From Hawksworthiomyces lignivorus (taxonomy: Eukaryota; Ascomycota; Sordariomycetes; Ophiostomatales; Ophiostomataceae), in assembly GCA_002917075.1 (NCBI GenBank), contig NTMA01000005.1, positions 796,967 through 860,966 on the forward strand: a DNA stretch of 64,000 nucleotides, given 5' to 3'. Position 1 is the stretch's first letter; each line of letters begins with the position of its first letter. Below, one piece after another: positions 35,706-47,188 of the stretch. A program made the position numbers and the translations under genes. A model generated the notes under the pieces. The model saw nothing but the letters and a program-made list of their open reading frames with translations, was not told the DNA's origin and ran no database searches.

Positions 35706-38364
35706 TGTACTTGCACGCTCGAAAACGCACAATTACGCAGATGCACTCTGTGCACCACACGTTGCGACAGCCAACCGACGCCTGAGAATTAAAAAAGATT
35801 TTGAACTGGATCGGCAAACGCTGTGTGGTAGTTTTGTCGGTGGGCTAGGTGCCGGTTGTAGATGTGCTGAAACTTGAGATGGATGAAATGAGATGAAATA
35901 AGAGAAAACTACTCGTGCATCGGCAGACGAGAGACGGCTGTGTAGGTTTAAAAGGATAATTGCTGTTGTAGCTGATAGAGGTACCTAGGTTTCCACGGCT
36001 GCTGTTCACATTCGTCACCTGTTTCCTAACAAGACCACGAGGGTTACAGGAGTCAAGCGTTAGAAATGGAAGGTAATGGCGGGGACTGGCCGCATAGATG
36101 ACAAGATAACGCGGGGGGGAGGCGCGAAACACGTAGACCACACGAAGCACACGATGAGGGGAAGAGCGATGATTCTGGATGAGACGAAATACTCAGCGGA
36201 TGTTCCGGGGCGCGGCGATTTCGTTACACAGGTAGCAACCACAAATGTAGCTTCGAAAGGAGTAAGTACAAAATGCTACGCTCTCCCCTAGACGATTACA
36301 TAAATAGCGTTGTTTAATAGGTTCTTGGTCTGTCAGAATGCGATTAATGACTGGTAAGTAACGAGTGTATCATTGCTTGTGGGAAGAAGACAGACAAGCT
36401 GAGGAGTGGGCTATAAAGAGATTGGTGAGATATGTGTGAGAATATGTCTGTACGTGTAACTTTGCCGTTTAAGTTAGACTCCGTCGCTTCTGGAGCAATT
36501 ATGCGCGTTGTTGAAGGGCCATGGCGTCTTGTATTGCAGCCAAATTGAAATAATTAATATCCCTCACCGTGTAGACTGTACCGACGTACAAGGGTAAATC
36601 AAAAATCAAAAATCGGTGAATGAAGGCGCATCTGTATGAATGGCGGAGAGAAGAAAGTTGATATGGAGACGGGAGCCAAATTTAGTCTTACTGCATTCTC
36701 TTTTCTGCTTCGGTGTATTATTGTTGTGCAGAGCGCATATAATATCCCGCTCTTGTGCTGTGTGCGTGTGCATGTATGCTGTTCTGGGGTGGCACTTCCT
36801 TTATTTTATTTTATTTTTTACCAGCTGGGTATTTTTCATTACTTTTGTTGCTGGTACTGCATCGGCGCGGAAAGCGGAATGACTGGAGCGGGAAGAAGAG
36901 GGGAGAGTAGATGGTCAGATATGACCGATCCCCTTCCCGAAGGCAGTGTAAACTGTCGGGTCAGCTTGCAGCGGTTTGCCCCCTGTCTGTGACTGCTTTG
37001 AAGGCAGATGAGAAAAGACGAAACCGGAAGTAGTTGCGGTGATGACAACAGAGAAGAAGTTCCAGCGTGTCCACTAGGTTGAGCGTTACACTGGGTAGCT
37101 CTCTTCAGGTTTGTAGTCGGATAAGGTAGCTGGAGAGCACACCTGGAGGAAGAAGAGTTCTGCGTTTTTTGGTCAGCGTAGAGGAGCTGAGAACAGGGTA
37201 CGCCGCAGCGTACGGAGAACAACTAGAAGTAAGCGGAGATCGGCGCGAAAGGTAATTGCTGGGATATGCTTCTTGAGCGTGCGGGAAGAAGGTAGGAATC
37301 GGTAAAGGAGACAAGCGAGCTCAAGACACCGACGGTTGACGGATGCCGTGTAACGCTTCGAATTCTAGAAACAAGAACAGAGTCACAGTATTGAGTCAAG
37401 ATGGGACTAAGGGCAGGACGAGGCACAAATATGTATAAGAAGACCGGAGAAAGAAGGCATCCGATAACCAGTGAGTGGTAGAGATTCCACGTCGCTAAGA
37501 GACTTTGGTTCCTGCCTCTTTGGTGTTTTATGTCTGCATGCTTTGTGTTCTCGGCCCTCCTCGCTGGCCTTCATCTCGTTTCAATGCTTGTGGATAGTGG
37601 AATGAGCCGCAATAAGGTGGTGAGATGCTTGTGGGTACACCTGCCCCATGAAAACGCTGAATACTAAGAAAGCTAGTGTTGGTCGCCACGCAAATACAGG
37701 GTGGGGGAAATATGTAACGGCAGAGCCAGAAGCAGAAAGCAGGAATAGAAACCAGTACTTTGTATAGAATGAGATGAAGTGGCTGAGAGTTATCAGAGCG
37801 ACAAACCACTTCGCGGGGAGCGAGTCTTTCTCAATTGCGTTTAGAGTGGCCTACACCATGGTACCGGGGATGGTTTAAAATTCGGCTGGCATTGAGACCA
37901 TCGATTATAAGTGTGAGTGGGCAAGGCATCTGCAGAGAGAATGGGAAGACGTCCCAGATGTGCAGGGCACTATTCCAACCGGGGAAATTATGAGAACGAT
38001 GGAACGACAAGGCCAGACAAAGCAGAGTCAGAAATTAGCCAACCAGCGCATTGCTGCATGATACGGGGTAAATAAACGCACTATGTCGCAGCTAAGCTGG
38101 GTACTGTAGTGCGGGAGTGTTGGCTACCAAGGAGCAGTAGGGTGGCTGGATTCGATAGAACTCCGCGGTAGAACTCGCGTGCCAGTCGAAAATAGAATGT
38201 GGCCGAGTAGAAGACGCGGCTAGCGAGAAAAAAAGATTGAAAGACGATTGTGGGAGAGGAAACCAAAACGCGGAGTATATTCATGTAATTGAGGAGAGGA
38301 GCAAGAGAAAAAGAATGGTGTGGGTGCCAAGTGGAAGACGACAATGCGAGGAGACTGTGTGCGT

Positions 38365-38376
38365 ACGAGTACTCGT
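38365..38376. repeat. 12-bp perfect palindrome ACGAGTACTCGT
   Basis: Perfect palindrome in GA-rich intergenic DNA. It may be a dimeric regulator site or chance. Confidence 0.7.
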
Positions 38377-38970
38377 GCTTACCCCGTAATTTCTCCGTAA
38401 GTTAAGCAGGGGAAAAAGAAAAGAGCAAAGAAAAGCTAACATCCGTAGAATTAAGCTGGGATTTTCTTTTGCATGTAACCTGTACTCCATCTCCGTTTGC
38501 GAGGGAGGAGGAGTGGGTTATGGGGAGGACGGGAGGGGGTGGATGTAAGCGCAAATGAGGTCTTTCATGGGTTGAGACATAGAGTGGTTAGGATAAGTAT
38601 TTGCAGAAGAGGGAAGCTGGGATAAAGCAGGTCTCACGGCGTTGCCCGTCACATCTACAAATACAGAAGAAATGGTGTGCATAGAAAGAAACGAAGAGGC
38701 TGCGGAATAGTGCTTCTTGCGTACGTATTCTAGAGGTTAGGAAGGCATGCGAACAGGTATGTCGGTGAGCGTATGTATATATTTCGCATCCCTACAGGGT
38801 CGCGTAACATGGAATGCAAGTGACGGCAAGCATGCACGCACGTACCCTTGAGAAGTCTACCACAAGTCGGCTGTTTCTATTCCCCCCATGTCTATGCTGC
38901 AGCTTCCCATTCTTTTGCGTTAGTACACTTCTGTATGCTATGCTTCGGTGACTGATGACAACGCAAAACA

Positions 38971-38990
38971 TAAAATAAAATAAAATAAAA
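38971..38990. repeat. (TAAAA)4 microsatellite
   Basis: Four perfect TAAAA units in tandem on the plus strand, intergenic. Confidence 0.9.
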
Positions 38991-39792
38991 AGTAAGAAAA
39001 AGAAGTAAGAAAGATTAATGAGAGAGGGCTTGAGAAAAGGGAAATGAAACCTGCCGACAGATATGACCGGGGTATGCGTTCGTGTGGTATGATGATATTA
39101 CTCCTGCAGTATTTGTAGGTTTTGTATTTGCTCTATATAATATTAATTCATCATTCACTTTATTTCGTGAAGGGCGGTCCACAGACCCAAGCCCACAAAG
39201 CCCAGGTCACTAATCAACCTCACGCGGAAAACACAAAGCGATGCTTGTACATAATAGAAAACCAATGCGCGCGGAGAAGAGGGAATGAAATTAATGGGTA
39301 CCAGTATCCATTAAGAAAGAGGAGGTGTTTCTTGCCGATCATAGAAACAAAAGGTGCACATGCGTACGAAGTGTTAGAAGACGCACACCAATACCACCAG
39401 CTCCAAATCCTGGTTCCATCTGCCAGTGCAACCCTGCTTAACCCGCGGAGCCGGTTTGACGAATAGCTGCAGATTTAGTGACCCAATAAATCAAATCTGG
39501 GCTCCACACCAGAGACTGCTAACAGTTTGCCCTCCATATGGCAACCCTGTCTTCAGCAGCCCAAACGCGTCCTGACCCTAGCACAATTATACTATTGCCT
39601 GCCCTCAAAATCACCTTACTGCAATTTGTATGTCTCTTTCTGGACTGTTGCATATAAGGGACTGGAGCAACAGATGCAACAAGCTAAAAAGAACCAAAAA
39701 AAACCCTCGTTTCATTCGAGATGGTCCTTTGTTCTCCAGTTTTGCGAATATCTTTCGACGATAAAAAGGCAGATTTTTGCGCGACAAAATCC

Positions 39793-42700
39793 CTAAATAG
39801 CCATTGCTCTTGGCTGCCAGTTGACCTCGAATAATTGACTGATAAAGTAAAAATCGTCTTCGTAGGCGTTTGTCTCCCACAGAATTTGCCATCTCTTTTC
39901 TATTATATCAAAAATAACATGTCAGCGCTTGGACTTTCAACTCAAATCACATCCCTACTTTGAACAAAATAATGACAAGCACATACTGTTGGCTATCGCA
40001 TATTTTCGCGTATGCCGGACAAATTGCATCGCGTTTTCGTCAAGGTTGGCGAGGTTGCGTACATCCTGATCCTTTGCCTCCTCCGTAAAAGGAAAAACAC
40101 CCTTGTTGCAATAATGAAAATACGAAAGCAGAGTGATAGCCCCTGGTCAGTTAGCCTTATGTAAGATAGAGTACCAAAAATTAGGACACGAGAAAAGCTT
40201 CCGAGATAGTGCTTACCATTGTAGTATTGCTGAACTTTATCCTGCCGAGCAAATCGTCTCTGTTAAAAAGTACCAAAATAGTCAGCTATGCGGATGCCCA
40301 ACTACGTTGTCTAATAGACAAGAACAACGGAATGTACCTGTATGCCATGTTTTTTAGCATAGCTGGCATCATGCTTTATGACAAGGGCAGCATTGTGAAG
40401 AAGAATAAAAATGACTAAGTACGTTGTGAACCATGTGCGCGATTTGCTTTCGGTTATAAGCTTGTGTAAACCATCAAGGGCGTCGTGACGAAGCTTAGTT
40501 TGAATTTGATGGATGAGGACAGAGTCCAGTTGAGCTCCCATAACAGGCGGTAATGGAATTTTCCCACAGGACGGGCTCGTCTCATCGAGGATGTTCGATG
40601 GCATCCCGAGCGTCTCGTCTCCAACGATTTCGAAAGACCTAGTCGTTAGTCGCACGGCCATCCACAAGTCCAATGTGTTGGAAAGCAACTGGCGCTCCTG
40701 GTCGGACAGATACGTTGAACGTCGCGACAAATTCACAGCAGTCCAGTACGTAGGCCATATCAATGTGCTCTTATGGTCACTCAGCACATTGTTACAGCAC
40801 GCTACTAGGCCCTTTTTGATGTAGCTACTATACTGCGGCCCTATAGATTCCGGCTCAATGACGGCGTAAGGTGGGATTTTGACAGACCGTGTTTCGCCGG
40901 TAGGTGTCACCCATGATCGCTCCAAACTGTCGCCGTCCTGTGGTATAAACTGCCGGACTCGAAGTTCGACATATTCGTTCGTATAGCCATCCCAGACACG
41001 GACAATTCGTACCTCGGATGAAGCCCAATGGCCCACATCATCCAAGACTGTGTTTTCTTTCCACCGTAATGTCCATTCATGGCCTTTCACTTGACTGGTT
41101 TTCGAGAGCACGACGTCGCTGATCTTAAGTCTGAGGCAGGGAAGGCGCCAAGTTCTGCTTAAGGATTTCTTACAGCCAAGGCATTCACCGCCTGTGTTCG
41201 TTGGATCGGCATTGCACTAGAAGTTTCGAGCCGTAAGCTATCTTATATCGTACGCAACATAAAATGCAAAAAATTCTTACTCGTATACGCTGCATTCGAC
41301 ACCGGATACAGCTGCCAATCTTTCTCGTTTGAGCCGTCTTCTGGCGTTCGGTATGATCCTTAAATGGCCCACGTCTTGCCGCTGGTGGCCTAGGGTGTGC
41401 CTGTGTGGTAATGTCGAGGCTGGTTTCGCCCATGTAAGTCGCAATAGGTAGCTGACTATGAAGGTGGTGGTGATGATGCCGATGCATGGTTTCGTGTGTT
41501 GTCTGAGCAAAATGAGCTGCAGAAACAGGGCTAGACATCACTAGACTCGCCTGCTGCGCTTCGATTGGACTCAAGACAATGCTATCTTCTTGAGTAGTAG
41601 GAAAAGCAGCTTCTGTTGAAACAGAGACACTAGTTCCTATAATACACGACGAGGATGTAATGGGCTCATTAGACCCATGTATCGATAGTGAATTTTCAGT
41701 AAAGCCGGGCAATATGGGTATCTTGGAAGATCGATCTGGCACCTGTGGTAGTGGTACTGAGATTGGAGCTATTTTATCTGTCGCATCTGTCTCCTCTATT
41801 TTCGGAAAAGAATCTGGCACTTGCTCATTTCGATATTGCATGCTCTCAGATCGTGTGCTCGGCTGGACCCTAGTGAGTTCAGTAGTGCTGACAGGAACAC
41901 TCGTTGAGGTAGTGACGGTAGGTTGTAGTGCCGGGTAGCCTTGCAGGTAATTATCAGGCTCTGTATTATCACCGGATAGCCAATTTCCAATTGCTTGAGG
42001 AACAAATCCATCAGTATAAGACTCGTTAAGCTGACTGAGGTCTGTGTTGTTTCTTTCAACAGTATATGCCCTGCCGCTTATATACTCGTTAGAAACCGAC
42101 CCTGGTGTTGTTAAAACAGGCTGGTATTCTTAAAAAAAAAAGTTAGCGGTGAGAATCAGAGAGCTTGTTATTCACAACGAGATATGGTATACTATGTAAC
42201 TGTAACACCCGCTGGAGACCATTACAATGACAAGCACAAAATGAAGAGCAGTGTTGACACCTAATATGCATCTTATGCTAGATGAACAGTAATGAAGAAA
42301 GATCATTACTTACCTGCGCTTGGTCCATGGGGAGAAGACGTGTTGCAAGTAGCCAGGCTCGCCAAGCACCCGACAACACCTGCTGCAGTTGACCCTAGAA
42401 ATGAGGCACTATCTGTAGAGGGTAGAGAGAAAAAGGATCGACGACTATCGTTAGGGTGGTTTTGAAGCAAAAAAGGAGATGAGCGCCCCGGTTTCTCCGA
42501 ATTATTGTCCATGGAGCCTTCCATATATTGAGACATAGTTGTTACAGAGATGTCAAGACTGCGACGCTGACGCTTTTGTTGGTGACGTGATGGGTATGCC
42601 GAATGTATTAAAGCTTGTGGAGTAGAGTCCAAAATATCTGCTGCCCGCTCAATGATATAAGCGTTGTAGTACTGTGGCGTAAGGCAGATAAGTTCTGTAG

Positions 42701-43213
42701 CAGGAAGCTGAAGAATAGCTGCTGCTTGTTGGAGGACTAGCTGTTGCTGGGGTGAGAATGGCGATGCTATCTCAACTGGAAATGACGAGCTTGTCTGAGA
42801 ATATGGACTAAGAACACCCTCGTCATAAGGATGAGGCCGACGCCTCTTCAGAGAAGTTGTGCTGTCCTGCGGAAAGCTGTTAATACGCAGTGCTGACCGA
42901 GGCAATTCTAGTAGGTCTTGACGGTCAAGAACAAGAAGTACGGTCAAGAATATGATTGGAAAGGTGGATATATAGATAGGGAAGCGGCAAAGAAATGGCG
43001 CATGTGTGAAGGCAAGACTGTTTAGGAAGATGTAGACTTATAAAAGGAGATGTCGAAGAGATATGCATTAGAAGGTTGCGGCTGAATCAGTTCAAGGTGG
43101 GCAGTAAGACGAAGGCACAGATCGGTGTGATTGGAAATATAAAGATGGATCGACTTTTGTTTTGAAGGTTGTTCAAGGCACCAGGGATATAAAGAGAATA
43201 AATTGCTTACCAT
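39793..43213 (-). CDS. fungal Zn(II)2Cys6-type regulator-like protein, multi-exon
   Basis: Core exons: 42866-42314, 42128-41281, 41216-40338, 40259-40217, 40142-39987 and 39899-39793. All join in frame; introns are 185, 64, 78, 74 and 87 nt. No in-frame ATG precedes residue 'DSTTSLKRRRPHPYDEG' before a stop at 43138-43140, and the first downstream ATG is deep in the protein. The best start is an ATG at 43213-43211 followed at once by GTAAGC, spliced over 344 nt to an acceptor at 42867 (TTAAC 12 nt before it), giving 862 residues. In that numbering Cys459, 462, 469, 480, 483 and 495 form C-x2-C-x6-C-x10-C-x2-C-x11-C, split by an intron before Cys469. Basic and Gln-rich stretches precede it. 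The C-terminal half, with LSYFHYCNKG and a closing YFISQLFEVNWQPR, matches a Pezizomycotina family annotated as C6 transcription factors. Targets are unknown. Confidence 0.78.
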
Positions 43214-46200
43214 AATAGTAACAAGGGAGAGGGTATGAACGAATACTTGTTCAGGTTAATGTACTTAATGAAATGACAAGCGGTGGGGAATCCAAGTAAA
43301 GGAATCGGGAAGTATGGAAAAGAGTAGAGAAGTGAAAAATTGAGCAGGACAGAGCAGGAAGTATGTAGCACTATGTCGTTTGACGCGTAGCACATCAACA
43401 TGGTCTTACATGGGAGGCAGGTCAGTGAAAGACGCGAAGTGGAGAAAAGTGAGGATGAGAAGAGGTACGCATGGAGTCAACCGAAATTTTGCAGCGAACG
43501 AGGCGTCCCAACAACCATCACCGTTTGTGGCAGATCGGGGCGGGGGGGTGTGCAAGTAACAAGTAAAATAGGACCAGAAATTCCCAAGCATGCAATGGCC
43601 ACTCCACCGGTATCTCTACCGAAGAAGACAGAAAGAGGACAACGAGTGAAGTGGGAAGAATATGCAAAGGGGTATATTGTTGTCCAGGAAAGAAGAATTT
43701 GCTAGAGGTTTCTTAAAGCGTAGGGCATTGGGAGCCCTTGTCAAGGTAATCTTGGGAGACTGTACTCGATTAAGCCCTTGACAGATGTATTAAGAGCTGC
43801 TTGTCGTGACTGTAGTCTTGAACGTTGGCCTTGTGATGCCTTGCCTAGACGGACCAGAGCTCGAGCCGCCTCTGTTGTTCCGCCCCGGTCGGGGCACTCA
43901 CTCAATTTGATGCTGATTGAGGTGGACGTGACGCCGAGAGGGAAAAGGGAGAGATGGTAGGGGGGTTAGGTGGGGGAATTCTCTTGAAGGCGGTATGCAG
44001 GCAAAGAGATTTGGTATTGATTGGGGAAGTAGAAGTGGGTGACTGTATTGTTTTTCTTATTCTCCTTGGCGTGTGAAAGGGTGTAGATGTCAGAGGGTGT
44101 GACGGAAAAGTTGAGAAACTCGCACGAGACGAGGGGCGGAATTGGGACAAGGCCGTGTCGAACTGTAGTGAATTTTCGTCCAGAGGCATAAGTCAATGAA
44201 GAAGCGTACATATGGCCACCAAGATGTAATGGTGAGAGTAATTTGAAGCAAGGCCAAAGGAAGCAAGCTCGTTACTGTGACGGGAAAGCTAAAGGACATT
44301 CGCTCCGCGATCAATGGTGCGGATGCTTTCGTCTGAGGCCACTTGAAAAGCACGATTCTCAAGGCTGTGGTCCAGTCGTGGTAAAACTGAAAAAGTAGAG
44401 ACAACGATGTACTTCATCCGCAGACAACTGCGGTATTGCGCCTATGAGAAAGCTTCGTACAGTTCCGTGATAAATTTGCCTCGATCACAGCTAGATCAAT
44501 CGGTCCGGACGATAGACGATGAAAAGAGCATGCTCAAGCGGAGTTGCGCAGGGGACTAGCGAATATGCGAGGCTAGAATATCTGTGAACAAACATGCGGC
44601 CGCTGACCGGTGACTTCAGCAGAGATGTCACTAGGATGTTGCTACTCTCGCTGAGAGAATCTTGAGCGAGGCTGGATTTGGCTTGCTCCGGGAAAAAGAA
44701 CTGCAAGCTGGCTAGTCAATTGGATGGCTGGACAATAGAGCGGTGACAACTCGATGAACCAAACCGTTCAAAGAGTCACCACAAATAGAGGGATTGAAGG
44801 AGGGCCACGGTGAGCGGGGTGTTGAAAAGGGTGGTAACGGTGAGAAGAGACAGAAAGAAGCGCTGCAAGGGCTACGGGTCTCGGTGAGGAAAATATAGAG
44901 ACGATCAAGATAGTGTGGGAAGAAGACAATGGAAAGAGATTTGGGAGAAAAGACGACAGTCGCGTTGAACGAGTCGGCGGTCCCTCTTTTTTGCCGTTGG
45001 TGTAGCTCACCGGTGCGGGCGGGGCAAGATGGAAAGATTCGCTGAAGGAAGGTGCAACTTGTTCTATTCGGATCTAGAAGGAAATACACAAAGGCACAGA
45101 GGGTTTGGAAGGAGCGATGGTGGAAGAGGGGGGTGCCGTTATTTGATCAGGTGGGACGGATGATTAAAAAAAAAAGTGAGAAGGAAAGGAAGTTGCAAAA
45201 GAAGGAGAGAAGACAAAGCAGGGGGATCAAACAATGAAAAGAGAAAGAATGGAAAAGAAAGAGAAAAGAAGCATAGGGTGCAGAATCCGACAATGGGGGA
45301 AATAGAATTAGAAAATACGAGGCAAAATCAAATAAAATAAAGAACACGCCTAGAAATTTGATAACACACTTCAGAGAACAGAAGAAGATAAGTGCGAAAG
45401 GGGCACGAGCACAGTTTTTAGCACTCTAATTCCCAACTAAGTTTTTCGTGATGAGAGAGAGGAAGGTCTCGGTTGCATTTCGTGCACAGGCTTTGCTTTC
45501 ATTGACAAAGTCCTGCGCGCCTTCGAATGTCTGGAATTTTCAAGTTCCGCAAAGTATCTCACTAACCTCCTCTATCCACATAATAATATGCCGTACAGAG
45601 TACATACGTATCCGGAATACCCTCTGATCAAGCTCTGACGCTTTGGGGTAACAATTACCAGAAATTGGACGAGTGGTTATCTTGGAGCCTAGCACGAGGC
45701 AGGAAAGGTTGCTTGCCATCCTCCCGAAAAGTGATAGCGCACAAGAGTTGTACCGAGCGGCAGAAGATTTTGGGCGGTACAATGCAGAGCAAAATTGCAC
45801 CAGCGCAGCGCGGACGACAGTATCGGAAAAGTAAAGAGGGGTGGCTTTGATTACAAGGCTATTATGTCACCTTTCGCAAAAACAAAATGGTGGGGTGTGG
45901 AGAGAAAAGCTGAGGAGAGCGGAATTGGGGGTAAAGTGCCGGTTCAGTCATCCATGGCGGCCGTCAGTAGCAGTAAAGAGAGCGGCGAGATATGAGAAGG
46001 CAAGACGGCAAAAGGAAGATAGCAAAATGGAAGGGATGCAAATGGCGGGGAGGCAAAGCTCTGCATCATAGTTCGTCACTTCTCAGGTTTTGGGTTTTTG
46101 GTTTGAATACCAGGATGTTGTCGCAAAGACTTGCGAAGACTGGTTCAAAAAGGCACCTTTATCCCGAAATGTTCCTCCTTTTCCCTCCCATTCCGTAGCC

Positions 46201-47150
46201 ATATTTTCTTGGTTCCCTTCTCTTCATCAACTAGCCCTGTATGTAGTGCAGCTTCCCCAATCCGCCGTGCAACCCATCCAAACTTACCACAGCGAATAGT
46301 TCCATGTCGACCCACTCATTTCCTTGTCTGTGATGACCGAGAAATGAAGAGAAAGTATGAGAGGAGAGCAGAAGGAATATGACACGAAAGAGAAACTACA
46401 CAGAAGATACTGCACAGAATTTGTCGAAATACGTTCCATGGCATGCACTAGCAAACGTCAACCCCGTACTCCATACTAGATGCGACACTAGTGAAGATAC
46501 CCGTCTTCTGAGACTAGCTAACTTGCCGAACTTGGACAACGTCACACACTATACAGTAGCCTAACGGGCGGTGGAGAGGAACGGGCATAACGGCTTCCGT
46601 TAGCTCATGTCCTGCGCTAATCGTAGACATTGACGGGACTCCACACATTTAACATGTTGTGCCTAGCATTTTTTGATAGAGTCCGATTAAGATTTGCTTC
46701 TCCCTTGCTTCATGTCGCAGAGATCATCGCCTGCAAGCGTGAAGGTGTAGACCATGTGTGATGCTCGACCCTACGTAGAGGACAAATTCTCGGCCCTCAA
46801 ATGGAGTGTGTCTGATTTCTCCTTCCGCAAAAGGTACCCGAGGACTTTCTGTCTCACGTGGCTTCCGAAGGCTCCTCAACCATGGTCTGGCCGACAAAGA
46901 ACTGATATTTGAACCAAGGCAGTGGTTAACTGTGATTGATTTTGGGGCGGTGAGGCAAGTGGAAATGTCGTAATACTGGCGATAGGACCGTATGCCGAAT
47001 ATGACCGATATTGATTAGCGCATGAGTGATGGAAAAGATGGGCCAGATAACGTATCTGCTACAATACTCCATCATTCAAAACGACCTAACTCTCAGGTAT
47101 ACGATACATAATAGTTTTCAACACAACATCTCAAGCTGTTACGGAATTGT

Positions 47151-47151
<1 letters not shown>

Positions 47152-47186
<35 letters not shown>
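47152..47186. repeat. A35 homopolymer
   Basis: Uninterrupted run of 35 A on the plus strand, the longest homopolymer in the window. It could be the tail of a retroposed element, but no element body or flanking duplication was recognised. The exact length is uncertain in any assembly. Confidence 0.9.

Positions 47187-47188
<2 letters not shown>

Larger units (their letters stand above)
34707..39792. other. 5.1 kb intergenic region
   Basis: No supported gene. The left part is the promoter of the dioxygenase gene; the right part is the 3' flank of the Zn-cluster gene. From about 36,900 to 38,500 the plus strand is GA-rich, the signature of pyrimidine-rich upstream DNA for a minus-strand gene, yet the dioxygenase start lies more than 2 kb away. 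A long leader, or an unrecognised non-coding transcript, is possible. It contains a GCAG repeat (35683-35705), a 12-bp palindrome (38365-38376) and a (TAAAA)4 repeat (38971-38990). Open frames of up to 131 codons are Cys/Leu/Ser-rich and low in complexity. Confidence 0.55.

Noticed and set aside
43400..45240. several 60-125-codon frames in GA-rich DNA upstream of the regulator gene
   Set aside because: Lys/Arg/Glu-rich or, on the other strand, Ser/Phe/Leu-rich translations follow the strand-biased base composition rather than a protein constraint.
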